A stretch of 64,000 nucleotides of DNA from Nocardioides sp. Root240 (GTDB lineage: Bacteria; Actinomycetota; Actinomycetes; Propionibacteriales; Nocardioidaceae). The first letter of the stretch is position 1. Every line of letters starts with the position of its first letter. The stretch spans positions 288,183 through 352,182 of the forward strand of contig NZ_LMIT01000013.1 in the NCBI RefSeq assembly GCF_001428825.1, in the 5' to 3' direction. Shown one piece after another: positions 1 to 8,372 of the stretch. Below the pieces are notes generated by a model, which saw nothing but the letters and a program-made list of their open reading frames with translations, was not told where the DNA came from and ran no database searches. Made by a program: the position numbers and the translations under genes.

Positions 1-313
1 GAGCAGCGTCGACGGGCTCGATCTCCCAGACCCACCGGGCTCCACTGGAGGGCGTGTCCCAGACCAGGCGGCGGGCGGGGACGACCTCGGCGACGACCGA
101 GCGGGTCGGCCACACGAAGCCCTTGCGGCGGTTGATGCCGAGGTACCACTGACCGACACGGAGGCCGCCGCGCTTGAGCGGCACCATGGTGACCGTCTCG
201 GGGCTCCAGCCGGCCATCTGGGAGAGGTCGGTCAGCAGGGCCCAGACGTGGTCGGCGGGCGCCGCGACCTCGGTCTCGGCGCGGAGCTCGCGGGCTGCGT
301 TCGGGGTCGCCAT
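1..313 (-). CDS. SRPBCC-fold (polyketide cyclase/START-like) protein, 3' end outside the window
   Basis: The N-terminal 104 residues are present; the C-terminus lies outside the window. The sequence opens with RAETEVAAPADHVWALLTDLSQM and continues with a W-S-P-E-T-V segment, the usual first beta strand and helix of SRPBCC proteins, which bind a hydrophobic ligand in a deep pocket. This fold is a frequent single-domain actinobacterial protein of unknown ligand. The start is the ATG at 313; the bases just upstream (CAAGAT, then 5 nt) could be a -10 box of a short-leader promoter. No substrate can be inferred. It is followed on the same strand by nothing visible in this window. Confidence 0.75.
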   Translation of the reverse strand, partial: MATPNAARELRAETEVAAPADHVWALLTDLSQMAGWSPETVTMVPLKRGGLRVGQWYLGINRRKGFVWPTRSVVAEVVPARRLVWDTPSSGARWVWEIEPVDAA

Positions 314-351
314 GGGCTCATCTTGGCAACATCCGCGCCCGGCGTCACCCG

Positions 352-696
352 TCAGAAGCCCGGGAGCGAGAACGGTGCGACGACCAGCACCGGAAGGGCG
401 ACGACGACAGCCGCCAGGATGGCGAGGACCAGGCCCGCGGTGCGATCGGCGAGGAGCCAGCCGAGGCCGCCCAGGAGCAGGCCCACGACGCCGGGCGCGG
501 CGACCACGATCGCGAGGACGTAGCCCACCGCGACCAGCGGGTCGTCGGACGGGTCGATGTCGGTGAGGTACCAGCAGTAGGCGCCGAAGCCGGCCTCCGC
601 CAGCCCCAGGACGATCGCGACGATGCTGGTGACGACCGCGGCCTTGCGGGTGGAGGCGGGCGTGGACGAGGAGGCGGGGACGCGGAGGTCGGTCAT
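352..696 (-). CDS. small three-helix membrane protein, function unknown
   Basis: This 114-residue protein has a polar N-terminus rich in Ser/Thr/Pro (about 1-18) and then three hydrophobic stretches at about 20-42, 55-80 and 84-108, separated by an acidic turn (DIDPSDDP) and a short LADRT turn. It resembles the DUF4190-like small integral membrane proteins of actinobacteria, but I cannot assign a family. The ATG at 696 is preceded by GGGGA, a plausible ribosome binding site. It lies 38 nt upstream of the SRPBCC gene on the same strand and may share its transcript. Function is unknown. Confidence 0.7.
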   Translation of the reverse strand: MTDLRVPASSSTPASTRKAAVVTSIVAIVLGLAEAGFGAYCWYLTDIDPSDDPLVAVGYVLAIVVAAPGVVGLLLGGLGWLLADRTAGLVLAILAAVVVALPVLVVAPFSLPGF

Positions 697-743
697 GTCC
701 CCAGCGTCGTACGACGGGCGCCGGGCCGGATGAGTAGGGCGAC

Positions 744-1928
744 TCAGTCTGCCGTGGTCTCGACGAGCCAGCGGACCAGTGCCGCGTGCACGTCGGGGTG
801 GTTGAGCAGCCCGAAGTGGTCGGTCCGCCCCAGGTGCAGCACCTCGGCGCCCGGGAACAGCTCGGTGCCGCGCCGGTCGCGCCCGACGGCGGAGCGCGGC
901 GTGACGAGGAGGTCGCCGACAGCACTGGCCACCGGGTGGCGCGGCGAGCGGGTGAGCGTCGCCGAGACCAGCCGGTAGCGCGCGTGCGGCAGGGGCGGCA
1001 CGTCGTGGGCGAGCCCCTCGATGAGGTCGTGGATGCCCGGTGCCTGGCGGTCGATGACCTTGCCGAAGGCGGCGACCTCCGGCAGGCGAGCGAGCGTCCG
1101 GCTCGCGTGGTCGGCGCTGACGGCGAACCACGAGCCGAGGTGCGGCGTGCCGAGGGTGACCACGTCGCTCACCAGGTCCGTCCACGCAGCGGGAGCGTCG
1201 CCCTCGGCCACCACTGCCGAGGAGGCGCGGATGATGAGGCCGCCCAGGGAGTGCCCGACGAGGGCGATCCGGGTGACCTCGGCCGGCCAGGCATCGACCA
1301 GGCGCTGGATCAGCGAGGCGAGGATGACGCCGTTCTCGCGCAGCGGGAGGCCGGTGTTGGCGCGCAGGTAGACGGGCGTCCAGCCGCGTCGGGCCATCGT
1401 CTCGCCGTACGTCGAGCCGAGCCGGTCGCGGTGGCGGCGCCAGTAGTCCTCGGTCTCGCACAGGCCGTGCAGGAAGACGACCAGCTGACCGGTCGCCTCG
1501 GGGAACGCCGCCGCGACACCCTCGGGGGTCAGCACCACGTCCCGTCCCTGGTGGCGCACGCCCATCTCGATCGCGAGCCGGGGACGCTCGCGACGCAGCT
1601 CCTCGCCGATCAGGCCGTTGACCGCGGAGCTGACGAAACGGCCCCGCGGGCCGTCCTCGAGCCCAGGCCCCACCCCGGCCTCGGCAAGGCGGGTGAGCCC
1701 GGCCGTGGCGCCGCGCAGCGAGAGACCGAGGGCACCGTAGACGACGGACGCGATGCCGCGGTGCACGACCTCGGCCGGGGCCGCGACCGGACCGGCGCCG
1801 ACGCGGGCGAGCCCGTGCGCACGGCGCGAGATGGCGTCGTGGGTCTCGCGGGCGGTGGCGACGACGAGGTCGTCCAGCACGGAGGTGGCCAGGGCCGCCG
1901 CCTCGACGAGAGTTGCTTCCTGCCTCAT
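744..1928 (-). CDS. alpha/beta hydrolase (lipase/esterase-like)
   Basis: The 394-residue product has a long N-terminal helical part (about 1-140) and then an alpha/beta hydrolase core. An oxyanion-type HGLC motif lies at 154-157 and the nucleophile elbow GHSLGG at 225-230 puts the likely catalytic Ser at 227. A DLVSDVVTLGTPHLGS segment and a late GRTDHFGLL (likely catalytic His) fit lipases acting on long-chain esters. There is no signal peptide, so a cytoplasmic or membrane-associated role is likely. I chose the ATG at 1928 over a GTG 42 bases further up because TAGCCT followed by 7 nt immediately precedes it, which suggests a leaderless transcript. An 18-bp inverted repeat covers that promoter. 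Confidence 0.85.
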   Translation of the reverse strand: MRQEATLVEAAALATSVLDDLVVATARETHDAISRRAHGLARVGAGPVAAPAEVVHRGIASVVYGALGLSLRGATAGLTRLAEAGVGPGLEDGPRGRFVSSAVNGLIGEELRRERPRLAIEMGVRHQGRDVVLTPEGVAAAFPEATGQLVVFLHGLCETEDYWRRHRDRLGSTYGETMARRGWTPVYLRANTGLPLRENGVILASLIQRLVDAWPAEVTRIALVGHSLGGLIIRASSAVVAEGDAPAAWTDLVSDVVTLGTPHLGSWFAVSADHASRTLARLPEVAAFGKVIDRQAPGIHDLIEGLAHDVPPLPHARYRLVSATLTRSPRHPVASAVGDLLVTPRSAVGRDRRGTELFPGAEVLHLGRTDHFGLLNHPDVHAALVRWLVETTAD

Positions 1929-1935
1929 GAAAACG

Positions 1936-1978
1936 AGGCTACCCCGTTGAGTGCACAGTCGTACACTCAACGGGGTAG
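1936..1978 (-). promoter_or_regulatory. inverted repeat overlapping putative -10 of the hydrolase (operator or tig terminator)
   Basis: Positions 1939-1956 and 1961-1978 are near-perfect 18-base arms (CTACCCCGTTGAGTGCAC on the left, one mismatch in the right arm) around the loop AGTC. The putative -10 TAGCCT of the hydrolase (1941-1936) overlaps the end of the repeat. The repeat also lies directly downstream of the trigger factor stop codon and is followed by a short TTTT, so it could be a terminator. The overlap with a promoter makes an operator at least as likely. Confidence 0.5.
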
Positions 1979-1990
1979 TGAGTTTCAGGC

Positions 1991-3394
1991 TCAGGCCTCG
2001 GTGGTCTCCTCGGCCGCGGGGGCCTCGGTCTCCTCAGCAGCCTCGGCCGCCTCGTCCTGCGGCTCGCCGATGCTGCCGTCACCGAGCAGGTTCTTCAGCT
2101 CGACGACATTGCCGGACGCGTCCTTGACCTCGGCGCCCTCGACGAGGAGCTGGAGGGCCTTGCCGCGGCGGATCTCCTGGACCATCTCGGGCACGTGGTT
2201 GTGCTCGAACATGTGGTTCACGAACTCCTGCGGGTCCTGACCGGACTGCTGCGCGCGGCGGATCATGTGCTGCGTCAGCTCGGCCTGGTCGATGCCCATC
2301 TCCTCCTTGTCGGCGATCTCGTCGAGGATGAACTGGGCGGCGACGGCGTCCCGGACCCGGCGCTCGAGGTCGGCCTCGAACTCGTCCTGGGTCTGGTTCT
2401 CGTCCTCGAGGTACTTCTCGAGGGTCATGCCGGCGTACTGCAGCTGCTGCTCGAGGTTCGCGCGACGGGCGTTGAGCTCCTCGGTGACCATGCTCTCGGG
2501 GAGCGGGATCTCGACCTGCTCCAGCAGGGCCTCGAGGACGGCGTCACGGGCGGCCGCGGCCTGCTCGAGACGCTTGCCGCGGATGAGCCGCTCGCGCACG
2601 TCCGCGCGGAGCTCGTCGAGGGTGTCGAACTCCGACGCCTCCTGTGCGAAGTCGTCGTCGAGCTCGGGGAGCTCCTGCTCCTGGACCTGGGTGACCTTGA
2701 CCTTGACCTCGACGTCCTGGCCGACGAGGTCGCCGCTGACGAGCTGGGTCGTGAAGGTCTTCTCCTCGTCGATCGCCATGCCGGTGAGCGCCTCGTCGAG
2801 GCCGTCGATCATGCCGCCGTTGCCGACCTTGTAGGAGAAGCCCGCGATCTCGGCACCGTCGACGACCTCGCCGTCGTTGGTGGCGACCAGGTCGATGACG
2901 ACGAAGTCGCCGTCCTGCGCGGCGCGCTCGACGTCGATCAGGGTGCCGAAGCGCTCACGCAGCGCGTCGACCTGCTCGGCGACGTCCTCGTCGGTGACCT
3001 CGAGGTCCTCGACCGAGGCGGACAGGCCGTCGTAGGCCGGGAGGGTGATCTCGGGCTTGACGTCGACCTCGGCGGTGAACTCCAGGCCGTCGTTGTCCTC
3101 GAACTTGGTGACCTCGATGTCCGGCTGCGCCAGCGGGGTCAGGTTGTTCTCCTGGAGAGCCTCGACGTAGGCCTTCGGCAGCACGTCGTTGACGGCCTCG
3201 TCGAGGACGACGCCGCGGCCGACCTGGCGGTCGATGACCTGCGGCGGGACCTTGCCGCGGCGGAAGCCGGGGACGTTGATCTGCTTCGCGATCTTCTGGT
3301 ACGCCGCGTCGAGGCTCGGCTTGAGCTCCTCGAAGGGCACCTCGACGGTCAGCTTGGCCCGGGTCGGGCTCAAGGTCTCGACGGCGCTCTTCAC
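1991..3394 (-). CDS. tig: trigger factor, ribosome-associated chaperone and prolyl isomerase
   Basis: The 467-residue protein has the three trigger factor domains. The ribosome-binding domain (about 1-115) carries a GFRRGKVPPQVI signature at about 46-57. The PPIase (FKBP-like) domain at about 160-245 follows, and the helical C-terminal chaperone domain runs to about 430. An acidic, Ala/Glu-rich tail of about 35 residues ends the protein, as is common in actinobacterial homologues. It binds nascent chains at the ribosomal exit tunnel. The GTG start at 3394 has AGGAGA six bases upstream; a longer in-frame reading would run through the two tRNA genes and is rejected. The gene sits just downstream of tRNA-Gly and tRNA-Pro. 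Confidence 0.97.
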   Translation of the reverse strand: MKSAVETLSPTRAKLTVEVPFEELKPSLDAAYQKIAKQINVPGFRRGKVPPQVIDRQVGRGVVLDEAVNDVLPKAYVEALQENNLTPLAQPDIEVTKFEDNDGLEFTAEVDVKPEITLPAYDGLSASVEDLEVTDEDVAEQVDALRERFGTLIDVERAAQDGDFVVIDLVATNDGEVVDGAEIAGFSYKVGNGGMIDGLDEALTGMAIDEEKTFTTQLVSGDLVGQDVEVKVKVTQVQEQELPELDDDFAQEASEFDTLDELRADVRERLIRGKRLEQAAAARDAVLEALLEQVEIPLPESMVTEELNARRANLEQQLQYAGMTLEKYLEDENQTQDEFEADLERRVRDAVAAQFILDEIADKEEMGIDQAELTQHMIRRAQQSGQDPQEFVNHMFEHNHVPEMVQEIRRGKALQLLVEGAEVKDASGNVVELKNLLGDGSIGEPQDEAAEAAEETEAPAAEETTEA

Positions 3395-3464
3395 AGGTGT
3401 TCTCCTACTGTTCTGATGATGGGGCGCGGACCGTGAGGTCCACTGGTTCGATCGGGCTGATCTG

Positions 3465-3537
3465 TCGGGGCGACAGGACTCGAACCTGCGGTCTCCTGCT
3501 CCCAAAGCAGGCGCGCTAGCCACTACGCTACGCCCCG
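3465..3537 (-). tRNA. tRNA-Pro (anticodon TGG)
   Basis: On the minus strand a complete cloverleaf can be drawn: acceptor CGGGGCG/CGCCCCG, D arm GCGT...GCGC, anticodon stem CCTGC/GCAGG with loop TTTGGGA (anticodon TGG), and T arm with the loop TTCGAAT. The discriminator base is A. No CCA is encoded. It reads proline codons of the CCN box, at least CCA and CCG. Confidence 0.95.
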
Positions 3538-3574
3538 TCGAGCGGTCCACCGACCTGCGGCCGACCGCACTTCG

Positions 3575-3645
3575 AGGGGATGACGGGAATCGAACCCGCG
3601 TAATCAGTTTGGAAGACTGAGGCTCTACCATTGAGCTACATCCCC
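3575..3645 (-). tRNA. tRNA-Gly (anticodon TCC)
   Basis: The minus strand gives acceptor GGGGATG/CATCCCC, a D arm with AGCTCAATGGTAGAGC, anticodon stem TCAGT/ACTGA with loop CTTCCAA (anticodon TCC), and T arm CGGG-TTCGATT-CCCG. The discriminator base is T. CCA is not encoded. It precedes tRNA-Pro by 37 bases on the same strand, and the two are probably one transcript. Confidence 0.95.
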
Positions 3646-3721
3646 GGATGTCTCACGGCACGCTCGCGCGGGCCGCAAAGGCACGGGCAATCGTGCCACA
3701 CGGCACCTCCCCCGCCCCAAC

Positions 3722-4762
3722 TCAGGGGCGTCGGTGGACGAGCAGCAGTGCCCGGTCGTCGTCCGGCGATCCGACGACGCCGACGAGGCGCTGGGCCAGG
3801 CCGTCCCACGAGCCACGCAACAGGGACTCCGCCGCGCCCATCATGTGGTCGATGCCGAGCTCGATGTCGCGGCGCGGCTCCTCGACCATGCCGTCGGTGT
3901 AGAGCAGCAGGCTGTCGCCCGGGTCGAGCCGGCCGCGGTAGGCGTCGTACGCGACGTCGTCGACGATGCCGAGCACCGGCCCCTCGGCCTGGAGCACCTC
4001 CCACCGGCCCGAGCCGGCGTGGCGCTGGACGGCCGGCGGGTGGCCGGCACTGCGCAGCTCGAAGACGCCCGTCCCGAGGTCGACCGAGACGTGGACCGCA
4101 GTCGCGAAGCCCTCCTCCCAGGCCCGCTGGAGGAGGTACTCGTTGGCGGCGGGGAGGAAGCGGTCGGGCGTGAGCGCGCCGACCAGGCCACCCATCGCGC
4201 CGGAGAGCTGGAGGGCCCGCGTGCCGGCCGCCTCGCCCTTGCCGGACACGTCGACGACGACCAGCTCGATGCGCCGGCCGTGCTCGCTCGGCGTCGCGAC
4301 GAAGAAGTCACCGGCGAAGCCCGATCCCCCGGCCGACGACAGCGCCGACTCGACGAGCCAGGGCTCCGGAAGGGTCGGGATCTCGCCCTGGGCGAGGATC
4401 CGGTCGCGGAGGTCGACCAGCATGGACTCGCCCCGCATGCGGGCCACGTTGAGCCCGCCGGTGCGGCGGCGGGTGACGACCAGCACCGCGAGCGTGAGCA
4501 GGTACATCACCGTCACCGACACCACGGTCCGGGGCATCCACGAGTCCTGCAGCAGCACGGCGACGGTCAGGACGCCGAGCATGTAGGTCGCGAACCACGG
4601 CAACGCCCGGTTGCCCAGCATCAGGATCGCGACGACGAGCGGCAGGAAGGCCCCGTTGATCGGGATGTCGTCGGGACGCACTGCGATCCCCACGAGGACC
4701 AGCGCCGACACGAGCCCCAGGACCAGGGTCGTCGCCCGGTCACCGTGGAGCCAGCGCCGCAT
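3722..4762 (-). CDS. membrane-anchored SpoIIE/PP2C-type serine phosphatase
   Basis: The 346-residue protein starts with three or four transmembrane segments (about residues 10-105) and continues into a cytoplasmic RsbU/SpoIIE phosphatase domain. Metal-binding motifs are visible: GSGFAGDFF, then VVVDVSGKGEAAGTRA, and a late YTDGMVE. These proteins usually dephosphorylate anti-sigma factor antagonists in partner-switching stress pathways; no partner gene lies nearby, so the target is unknown. The ATG at 4762 overlaps the stop of the upstream glycosylase as TGATG, which implies translational coupling. It is the last gene of the rpiB - glycosylase - phosphatase operon and ends 76 bases before tRNA-Gly. 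Confidence 0.9.
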   Translation of the reverse strand: MRRWLHGDRATTLVLGLVSALVLVGIAVRPDDIPINGAFLPLVVAILMLGNRALPWFATYMLGVLTVAVLLQDSWMPRTVVSVTVMYLLTLAVLVVTRRRTGGLNVARMRGESMLVDLRDRILAQGEIPTLPEPWLVESALSSAGGSGFAGDFFVATPSEHGRRIELVVVDVSGKGEAAGTRALQLSGAMGGLVGALTPDRFLPAANEYLLQRAWEEGFATAVHVSVDLGTGVFELRSAGHPPAVQRHAGSGRWEVLQAEGPVLGIVDDVAYDAYRGRLDPGDSLLLYTDGMVEEPRRDIELGIDHMMGAAESLLRGSWDGLAQRLVGVVGSPDDDRALLLVHRRP

Positions 4763-5616
4763 CACCGGGCCGCCCGGGTGCGGAAGACCGGCTGGCAACG
4801 GGCGCACCAGAACGAGTTGCGCGCACCGAGGACCTCGGTGCGCACGGGCCGCTCGCAGACGTGGCACGGCTGGCCGGTCCGCCGGTAGACGTAGACCTCG
4901 CCGCCGTGGTCGTCGACGCGCGGCGCACGCCCCATGGCCTCGGGCAGGTGCTCGGGCCGGACGGTGTCGATCCGCCCGGTCCGCACGCCGTCGGCCATCA
5001 GCACCACCAGATCGTCCCAGATCGCGCGGAACTGTGAGACCCGAAGCGTGCGACCCGGCCGCAAGGGATGGATCCCGTGCCGGAAGAGGACCTCGGCGCG
5101 GTAGACGTTGCCGACGCCCGCGAGGACCGTCTGGTCCATCAGCAGGGTGCCGATCGGCGCCGTGCTGCGGCTGATCCGCTGCCACGCCAGGTCGGGATCG
5201 GCGTCCTCGCGCAACGGGTCCGGTCCGAGCCGGGCGACGACGGCCGCCCTCTCCTCCGCGGTGACGAGCTCACACCGCGTGGCGCCGCGCAGGTCGGCGT
5301 ACGCCGCCGGCCGGCTCGCGCCGGCGGGACGGACCAGGCGCAGCCGCACCTGGCCGACCGGCTGCGGCACCGCGTCGACGTCGTCGTACAGGTCGAAGGT
5401 GCCGTAGAGGCCGAGGTGCACGTGCACGAAGCGCTCGCCCTCGAACCGGACGAAGAGCTGCTTCCCCCACGCGTCGGCGTCGAGCAGGCGGGTGCCGTCG
5501 ACCTGCGCGGCACCGTCGGCGAACCGCCCCTGCGGGCTGCCTGCCCGGACGACGTGGCCGCCGAAGAGGCCCGTCAGCTCCCGGGCGAGGCGGTGGAGGG
5601 TGTGGCCCTCGGGCAT
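4762..5616 (-). CDS. Fpg/Nei-family DNA glycosylase/AP lyase
   Basis: This 284-residue base-excision repair enzyme begins MPEGHTLHRLA; after removal of Met, Pro-2 is the Schiff-base nucleophile and Glu-3 is catalytic. A helix-two-turn-helix region around the motif LAGVGNVYRAEVLF follows, and the C-terminus has a zinc finger with CHVC and CARC pairs. The MPEGHT form and HTLH spacing resemble mycobacterial Nei2 more than Fpg (MPELPE). It likely removes oxidised pyrimidines and cleaves at abasic sites. Its ATG at 5616 overlaps the rpiB stop (TGATG), and its own stop overlaps the phosphatase start in the same way. Confidence 0.92.
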   Translation of the reverse strand: MPEGHTLHRLARELTGLFGGHVVRAGSPQGRFADGAAQVDGTRLLDADAWGKQLFVRFEGERFVHVHLGLYGTFDLYDDVDAVPQPVGQVRLRLVRPAGASRPAAYADLRGATRCELVTAEERAAVVARLGPDPLREDADPDLAWQRISRSTAPIGTLLMDQTVLAGVGNVYRAEVLFRHGIHPLRPGRTLRVSQFRAIWDDLVVLMADGVRTGRIDTVRPEHLPEAMGRAPRVDDHGGEVYVYRRTGQPCHVCERPVRTEVLGARNSFWCARCQPVFRTRAAR

Positions 5617-6119
5617 CAGGCTCCGTGGCCCTGGGCGGACTCGGGAAGCGGCGGGAGCTCCCCCGTCACCTCGTAGGACGCCATCTGGCCGATGCGGCGC
5701 ACGTGCCGCTCGTCGCCGGGGAACGGCGTGGACAGGAAGACCTCGACCAGGCGGGTCATCTCCTCGAGGGAGTGCATCCGGCCGCCGACAGCGACCACCC
5801 ACGCGTCGTTGTGCTCGCGAGCCAGGCTGGCGGTCTCCTCGGACCAGGCGAGCGCGGCCCGGACGCCCTTCACCTTGTTGGCGGCGATCTGCTCCCCGTT
5901 GCCCGAGCCGCCGATCACGACGCCGAGGCTGTCGAGGCCGGCCTCGCGGTCCGCGCGCACGCCCTCGGCCGCCCGCAGGCAGAAGACCGGGTAGTCGTCG
6001 AGGGCGTCGTAGACGAACGGACCGTGGTCGACCGGCTCGTAGCCGTGCTCCGTGAGCCAGCCGGTGAGGTGGGACTTCAGCTCCAGGCCGGCGTGGTCGC
6101 AGCCGAGGTGAACGCGCAT
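5616..6119 (-). CDS. rpiB: ribose-5-phosphate isomerase B
   Basis: The 167-residue protein has the RpiB/LacAB-RpiB signatures: GCDHAG near the N-terminus, DYPVFCLRAAEGV, and GGSGNGEQIAANKVKGVRA. As in the mycobacterial type, the position of the E. coli catalytic Cys is a Ser in GGSGNG, and the following Glu of NGEQ is expected to act as the base. It interconverts ribose-5-phosphate and ribulose-5-phosphate in the pentose phosphate pathway. An upstream in-frame ATG three codons earlier is possible, but the MRVHLGCDHAG start matches the family better. First gene of a coupled three-gene unit. Confidence 0.95.
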   Translation of the reverse strand: MRVHLGCDHAGLELKSHLTGWLTEHGYEPVDHGPFVYDALDDYPVFCLRAAEGVRADREAGLDSLGVVIGGSGNGEQIAANKVKGVRAALAWSEETASLAREHNDAWVVAVGGRMHSLEEMTRLVEVFLSTPFPGDERHVRRIGQMASYEVTGELPPLPESAQGHGA

Positions 6120-6144
6120 GACCCCCATTCTCTCAGGACCTGCG

Positions 6145-8238
6145 TCACGCGACGCCCGCGGGGCCGCCCTCGAGCAGCCGCTTGAACCCGTCCTCGTCGA
6201 GCACCGGCACACCGAGCTGCTCGGCCTTCTCCGCCTTGGAGCCGGCGTTGTCGCCGACCACGACGTAGTCGGTCTTCTTCGACACCGACCCCGCGGCCTT
6301 GCCACCGCGGGAGAGGATCGCCTCCTTGGCGGAGTCGCGGGAGAAGTCGACCAGCGAGCCGGTGACCACGACGGTCAGGCCCTCGAGGGTGCGGGCGACG
6401 GACTCGTCGCGCGCGTCCTCCATCGAGACCCCGGCGGCGGCCCACTTGTCGACGATGGCGACGTGCCACGGGACCTCGAACCACTCGATGACCGCGCGGG
6501 CGATGGTCGGGCCGACGCCCTCGGCTGCGGCGAGCTGCTCCTCGGTGGCGGCGCGGATGGCGGCCATCGAGCCGAACTCCTGCGCGAGCGCACGCGACGC
6601 GCTCGGGCCGGTGTGGCGGATGGAGAGGGCGACGATGACGCGCCAGAGCGGCACGTCCTTGCGGGCGTCGAGGTTGGCGAGCAGCTTGGCGCCGTTGGCG
6701 GTGAGCTGGGGGCCGTCCTCGTCCTTCCTGGGCGCGCGGGTGAACAGCTCGGTGGCGCGGAGCTTGTCGGTGTCGAGGTCGAACACGTCGCCCTCGTTGG
6801 TGATCGCGCCCGACTCCAGCAGCGCGACAGCGGCTTCGTAGCCCAGGCCCTCGATGTCGAAGGCGCTGCGGCCGGCGACGAAGAAGACGCGCTCGCGCAC
6901 CTGGCCCGGGCACTTCTCGTGATTGGGGCAGCGGCGGTCCTTGTCGCCCTCCTTCTGCTCGACCAGCTCGGTCGAACAGGCCGGACAGGTCGTCGGCGGC
7001 ACCCACGGCGCCAGACCCTCGGGACGCAGCGGCAGCACCGGGCCGACGATCTCGGGGATCACGTCGCCCGCCTTGCGCAGGACGACGGTGTCGCCGGGGC
7101 GCACGTCCTTGCGCTCGACCTCGTGGAAGTTGTGCAGGGTGGCGTTCTCGACCGTGGAGCCCGCGACCTTGGTGGGCTCCATGACGCCGTAGGGCGTCAC
7201 ACGACCGGTGCGGCCGACGTTGACCGCGATGTCGAGGAGCACCGTGTTGACCTCCTCGGGCGGGTACTTGTAGGCGATCGCCCACCGCGGCGCGCGGCTC
7301 GTGGACCCGAGCCGGCGCTGCAGGGTGACGTCGTCGACCTTCACCACGACACCGTCGATCTCGTAGGGCACGATCGTGTGCCGGTGCTCGCCGGCGTTCT
7401 CGATGTAGCCCTGGACGTCGGCCAGGCTCGGCAGGACGCGGACCTGCTCGGAGATCGGGAGGCCCCACGCGGCCAGCGCCTCGTAGGCCTGGGACTGGGC
7501 CTGCGGGTCGAAGCCCTCGCGGGCGCCGACGCCGTGGCAGACCATGCCGAGCGCTCGGGACGCGGTGACCCGCGGGTCCTTCTGGCGCAGCGATCCGGCA
7601 GCGGCGTTGCGGGGGTTGGCGAAGGCGGGCCGGCCAGCCTCGGTCATCGCGACGTTGAGGGCCTCGAAGGCCGCGACCGGCAGGAACACCTCGCCACGCA
7701 CCTCGACGAGCGCCGGGACCGGGAACTCGTCGGTGCCGCTGAGCCGGTGCGGGACGGCGGCGATGGTCTTCACGTTGGGCGTGACGTCCTCGCCCGTGCG
7801 GCCGTCACCGCGGGTGAGCGCCCGGACCAGGCGGCCGTTCTCGTAGAGCAGGTTGATCGCCAGGCCGTCGACCTTGAGCTCGCACAGCAGCGCGGGCTCA
7901 CCGACGTCCTCGCGGGCCAGCCGTGCGTACCAGGCGCCGAGCTCGTCGAAGGAGAAGGCGTTGTCGAGGCTCTCCATCCGCTGCAGGTGGTCGACGGCGG
8001 TGAAGTCGGTCGAGACCGCCCCTCCGACCTTCTGGGTCGGCGAGTCGGGGGTGCGCAGCTCGGGGAACTCGTCCTCGAGCGCCTCGAGCCGGCGCAGCCG
8101 CTGGTCGAAGTCCGCGTCGGAGAGCGTCGGCTCGTCGAGGACGTAGTAGCGGTAGCGCGCGTCCTCGACCTCCTCGCTGATCGTCGCGTGCTCGTCACGC
8201 GCCTCGGGCGGGACGACGGGAAGGGCGGCGTCGCTCAT
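6145..8238 (-). CDS. ligA: NAD-dependent DNA ligase
   Basis: The 697-residue protein shows the full LigA architecture. An Ia domain at the N-terminus is followed by the adenylation domain with Lys-122 in ELKVDG as the AMP-accepting residue. An OB fold comes next, then a four-Cys zinc finger (CPAC ... RCPNHEKC), a helix-hairpin-helix region containing EGVGPTIARAV, and a C-terminal BRCT domain (LTVVVTGSLVDFSRDSAKEA). It seals nicks in replication and repair. The ATG at 8238 has AGGA about ten bases upstream. It ends 25 bases before rpiB starts on the same strand, so a shared transcript is possible. Confidence 0.98.
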   Translation of the reverse strand: MSDAALPVVPPEARDEHATISEEVEDARYRYYVLDEPTLSDADFDQRLRRLEALEDEFPELRTPDSPTQKVGGAVSTDFTAVDHLQRMESLDNAFSFDELGAWYARLAREDVGEPALLCELKVDGLAINLLYENGRLVRALTRGDGRTGEDVTPNVKTIAAVPHRLSGTDEFPVPALVEVRGEVFLPVAAFEALNVAMTEAGRPAFANPRNAAAGSLRQKDPRVTASRALGMVCHGVGAREGFDPQAQSQAYEALAAWGLPISEQVRVLPSLADVQGYIENAGEHRHTIVPYEIDGVVVKVDDVTLQRRLGSTSRAPRWAIAYKYPPEEVNTVLLDIAVNVGRTGRVTPYGVMEPTKVAGSTVENATLHNFHEVERKDVRPGDTVVLRKAGDVIPEIVGPVLPLRPEGLAPWVPPTTCPACSTELVEQKEGDKDRRCPNHEKCPGQVRERVFFVAGRSAFDIEGLGYEAAVALLESGAITNEGDVFDLDTDKLRATELFTRAPRKDEDGPQLTANGAKLLANLDARKDVPLWRVIVALSIRHTGPSASRALAQEFGSMAAIRAATEEQLAAAEGVGPTIARAVIEWFEVPWHVAIVDKWAAAGVSMEDARDESVARTLEGLTVVVTGSLVDFSRDSAKEAILSRGGKAAGSVSKKTDYVVVGDNAGSKAEKAEQLGVPVLDEDGFKRLLEGGPAGVA

Positions 8239-8296
8239 GGGGACATCCTGCCGGGTCCTTCCGACAGGGCCGGGAATGGCCTCGGCGGAAACAGGG

Positions 8297-8346
8297 TTGA
8301 CAGAACGAAACCGTTCCGTACTATCTACTTGGAACGAAACCGTTCC
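8297..8346 (+). promoter_or_regulatory. promoter with two TetR-type operators
   Basis: TTGACA at 8297-8302 and TACTAT at 8319-8324 form a near-consensus -35/-10 pair with a 16-bp spacer. Two copies of the dyad GAACG-AAAC-CGTTC are present, at 8303-8316 (between the boxes) and 8332-8345 (just after the -10), 29 bp apart. The position blocks polymerase, so the TetR regulator encoded immediately downstream is the obvious candidate repressor. Confidence 0.8.
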
Positions 8347-8372
8347 GTTCCATCGAACCACCCGGAGTCACC

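Noticed and set aside
1929..1970. Upstream GTG start at 1970 for the alpha/beta hydrolase
   Set aside because: The extra 14 residues would be encoded by the inverted repeat, and the ATG at 1928 has a well-placed -10 box.
786..2240. A 484-codon plus-strand frame across the hydrolase and the tig 3' end
   Set aside because: It spans the inverted repeat and two clear minus-strand genes, and shows no domain.
3395..3631. N-terminal extension of trigger factor through both tRNA genes
   Set aside because: The extension encodes tRNA-Pro and tRNA-Gly sequence, and the GTG at 3394 has a good ribosome binding site.
3646..3721. Possible terminator/promoter elements between the phosphatase gene and tRNA-Gly
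   Set aside because: Several short GTGCC/GGCAC pairings exist, but none gives a clear stem with a U-tract, and no -35/-10 pair is convincing.
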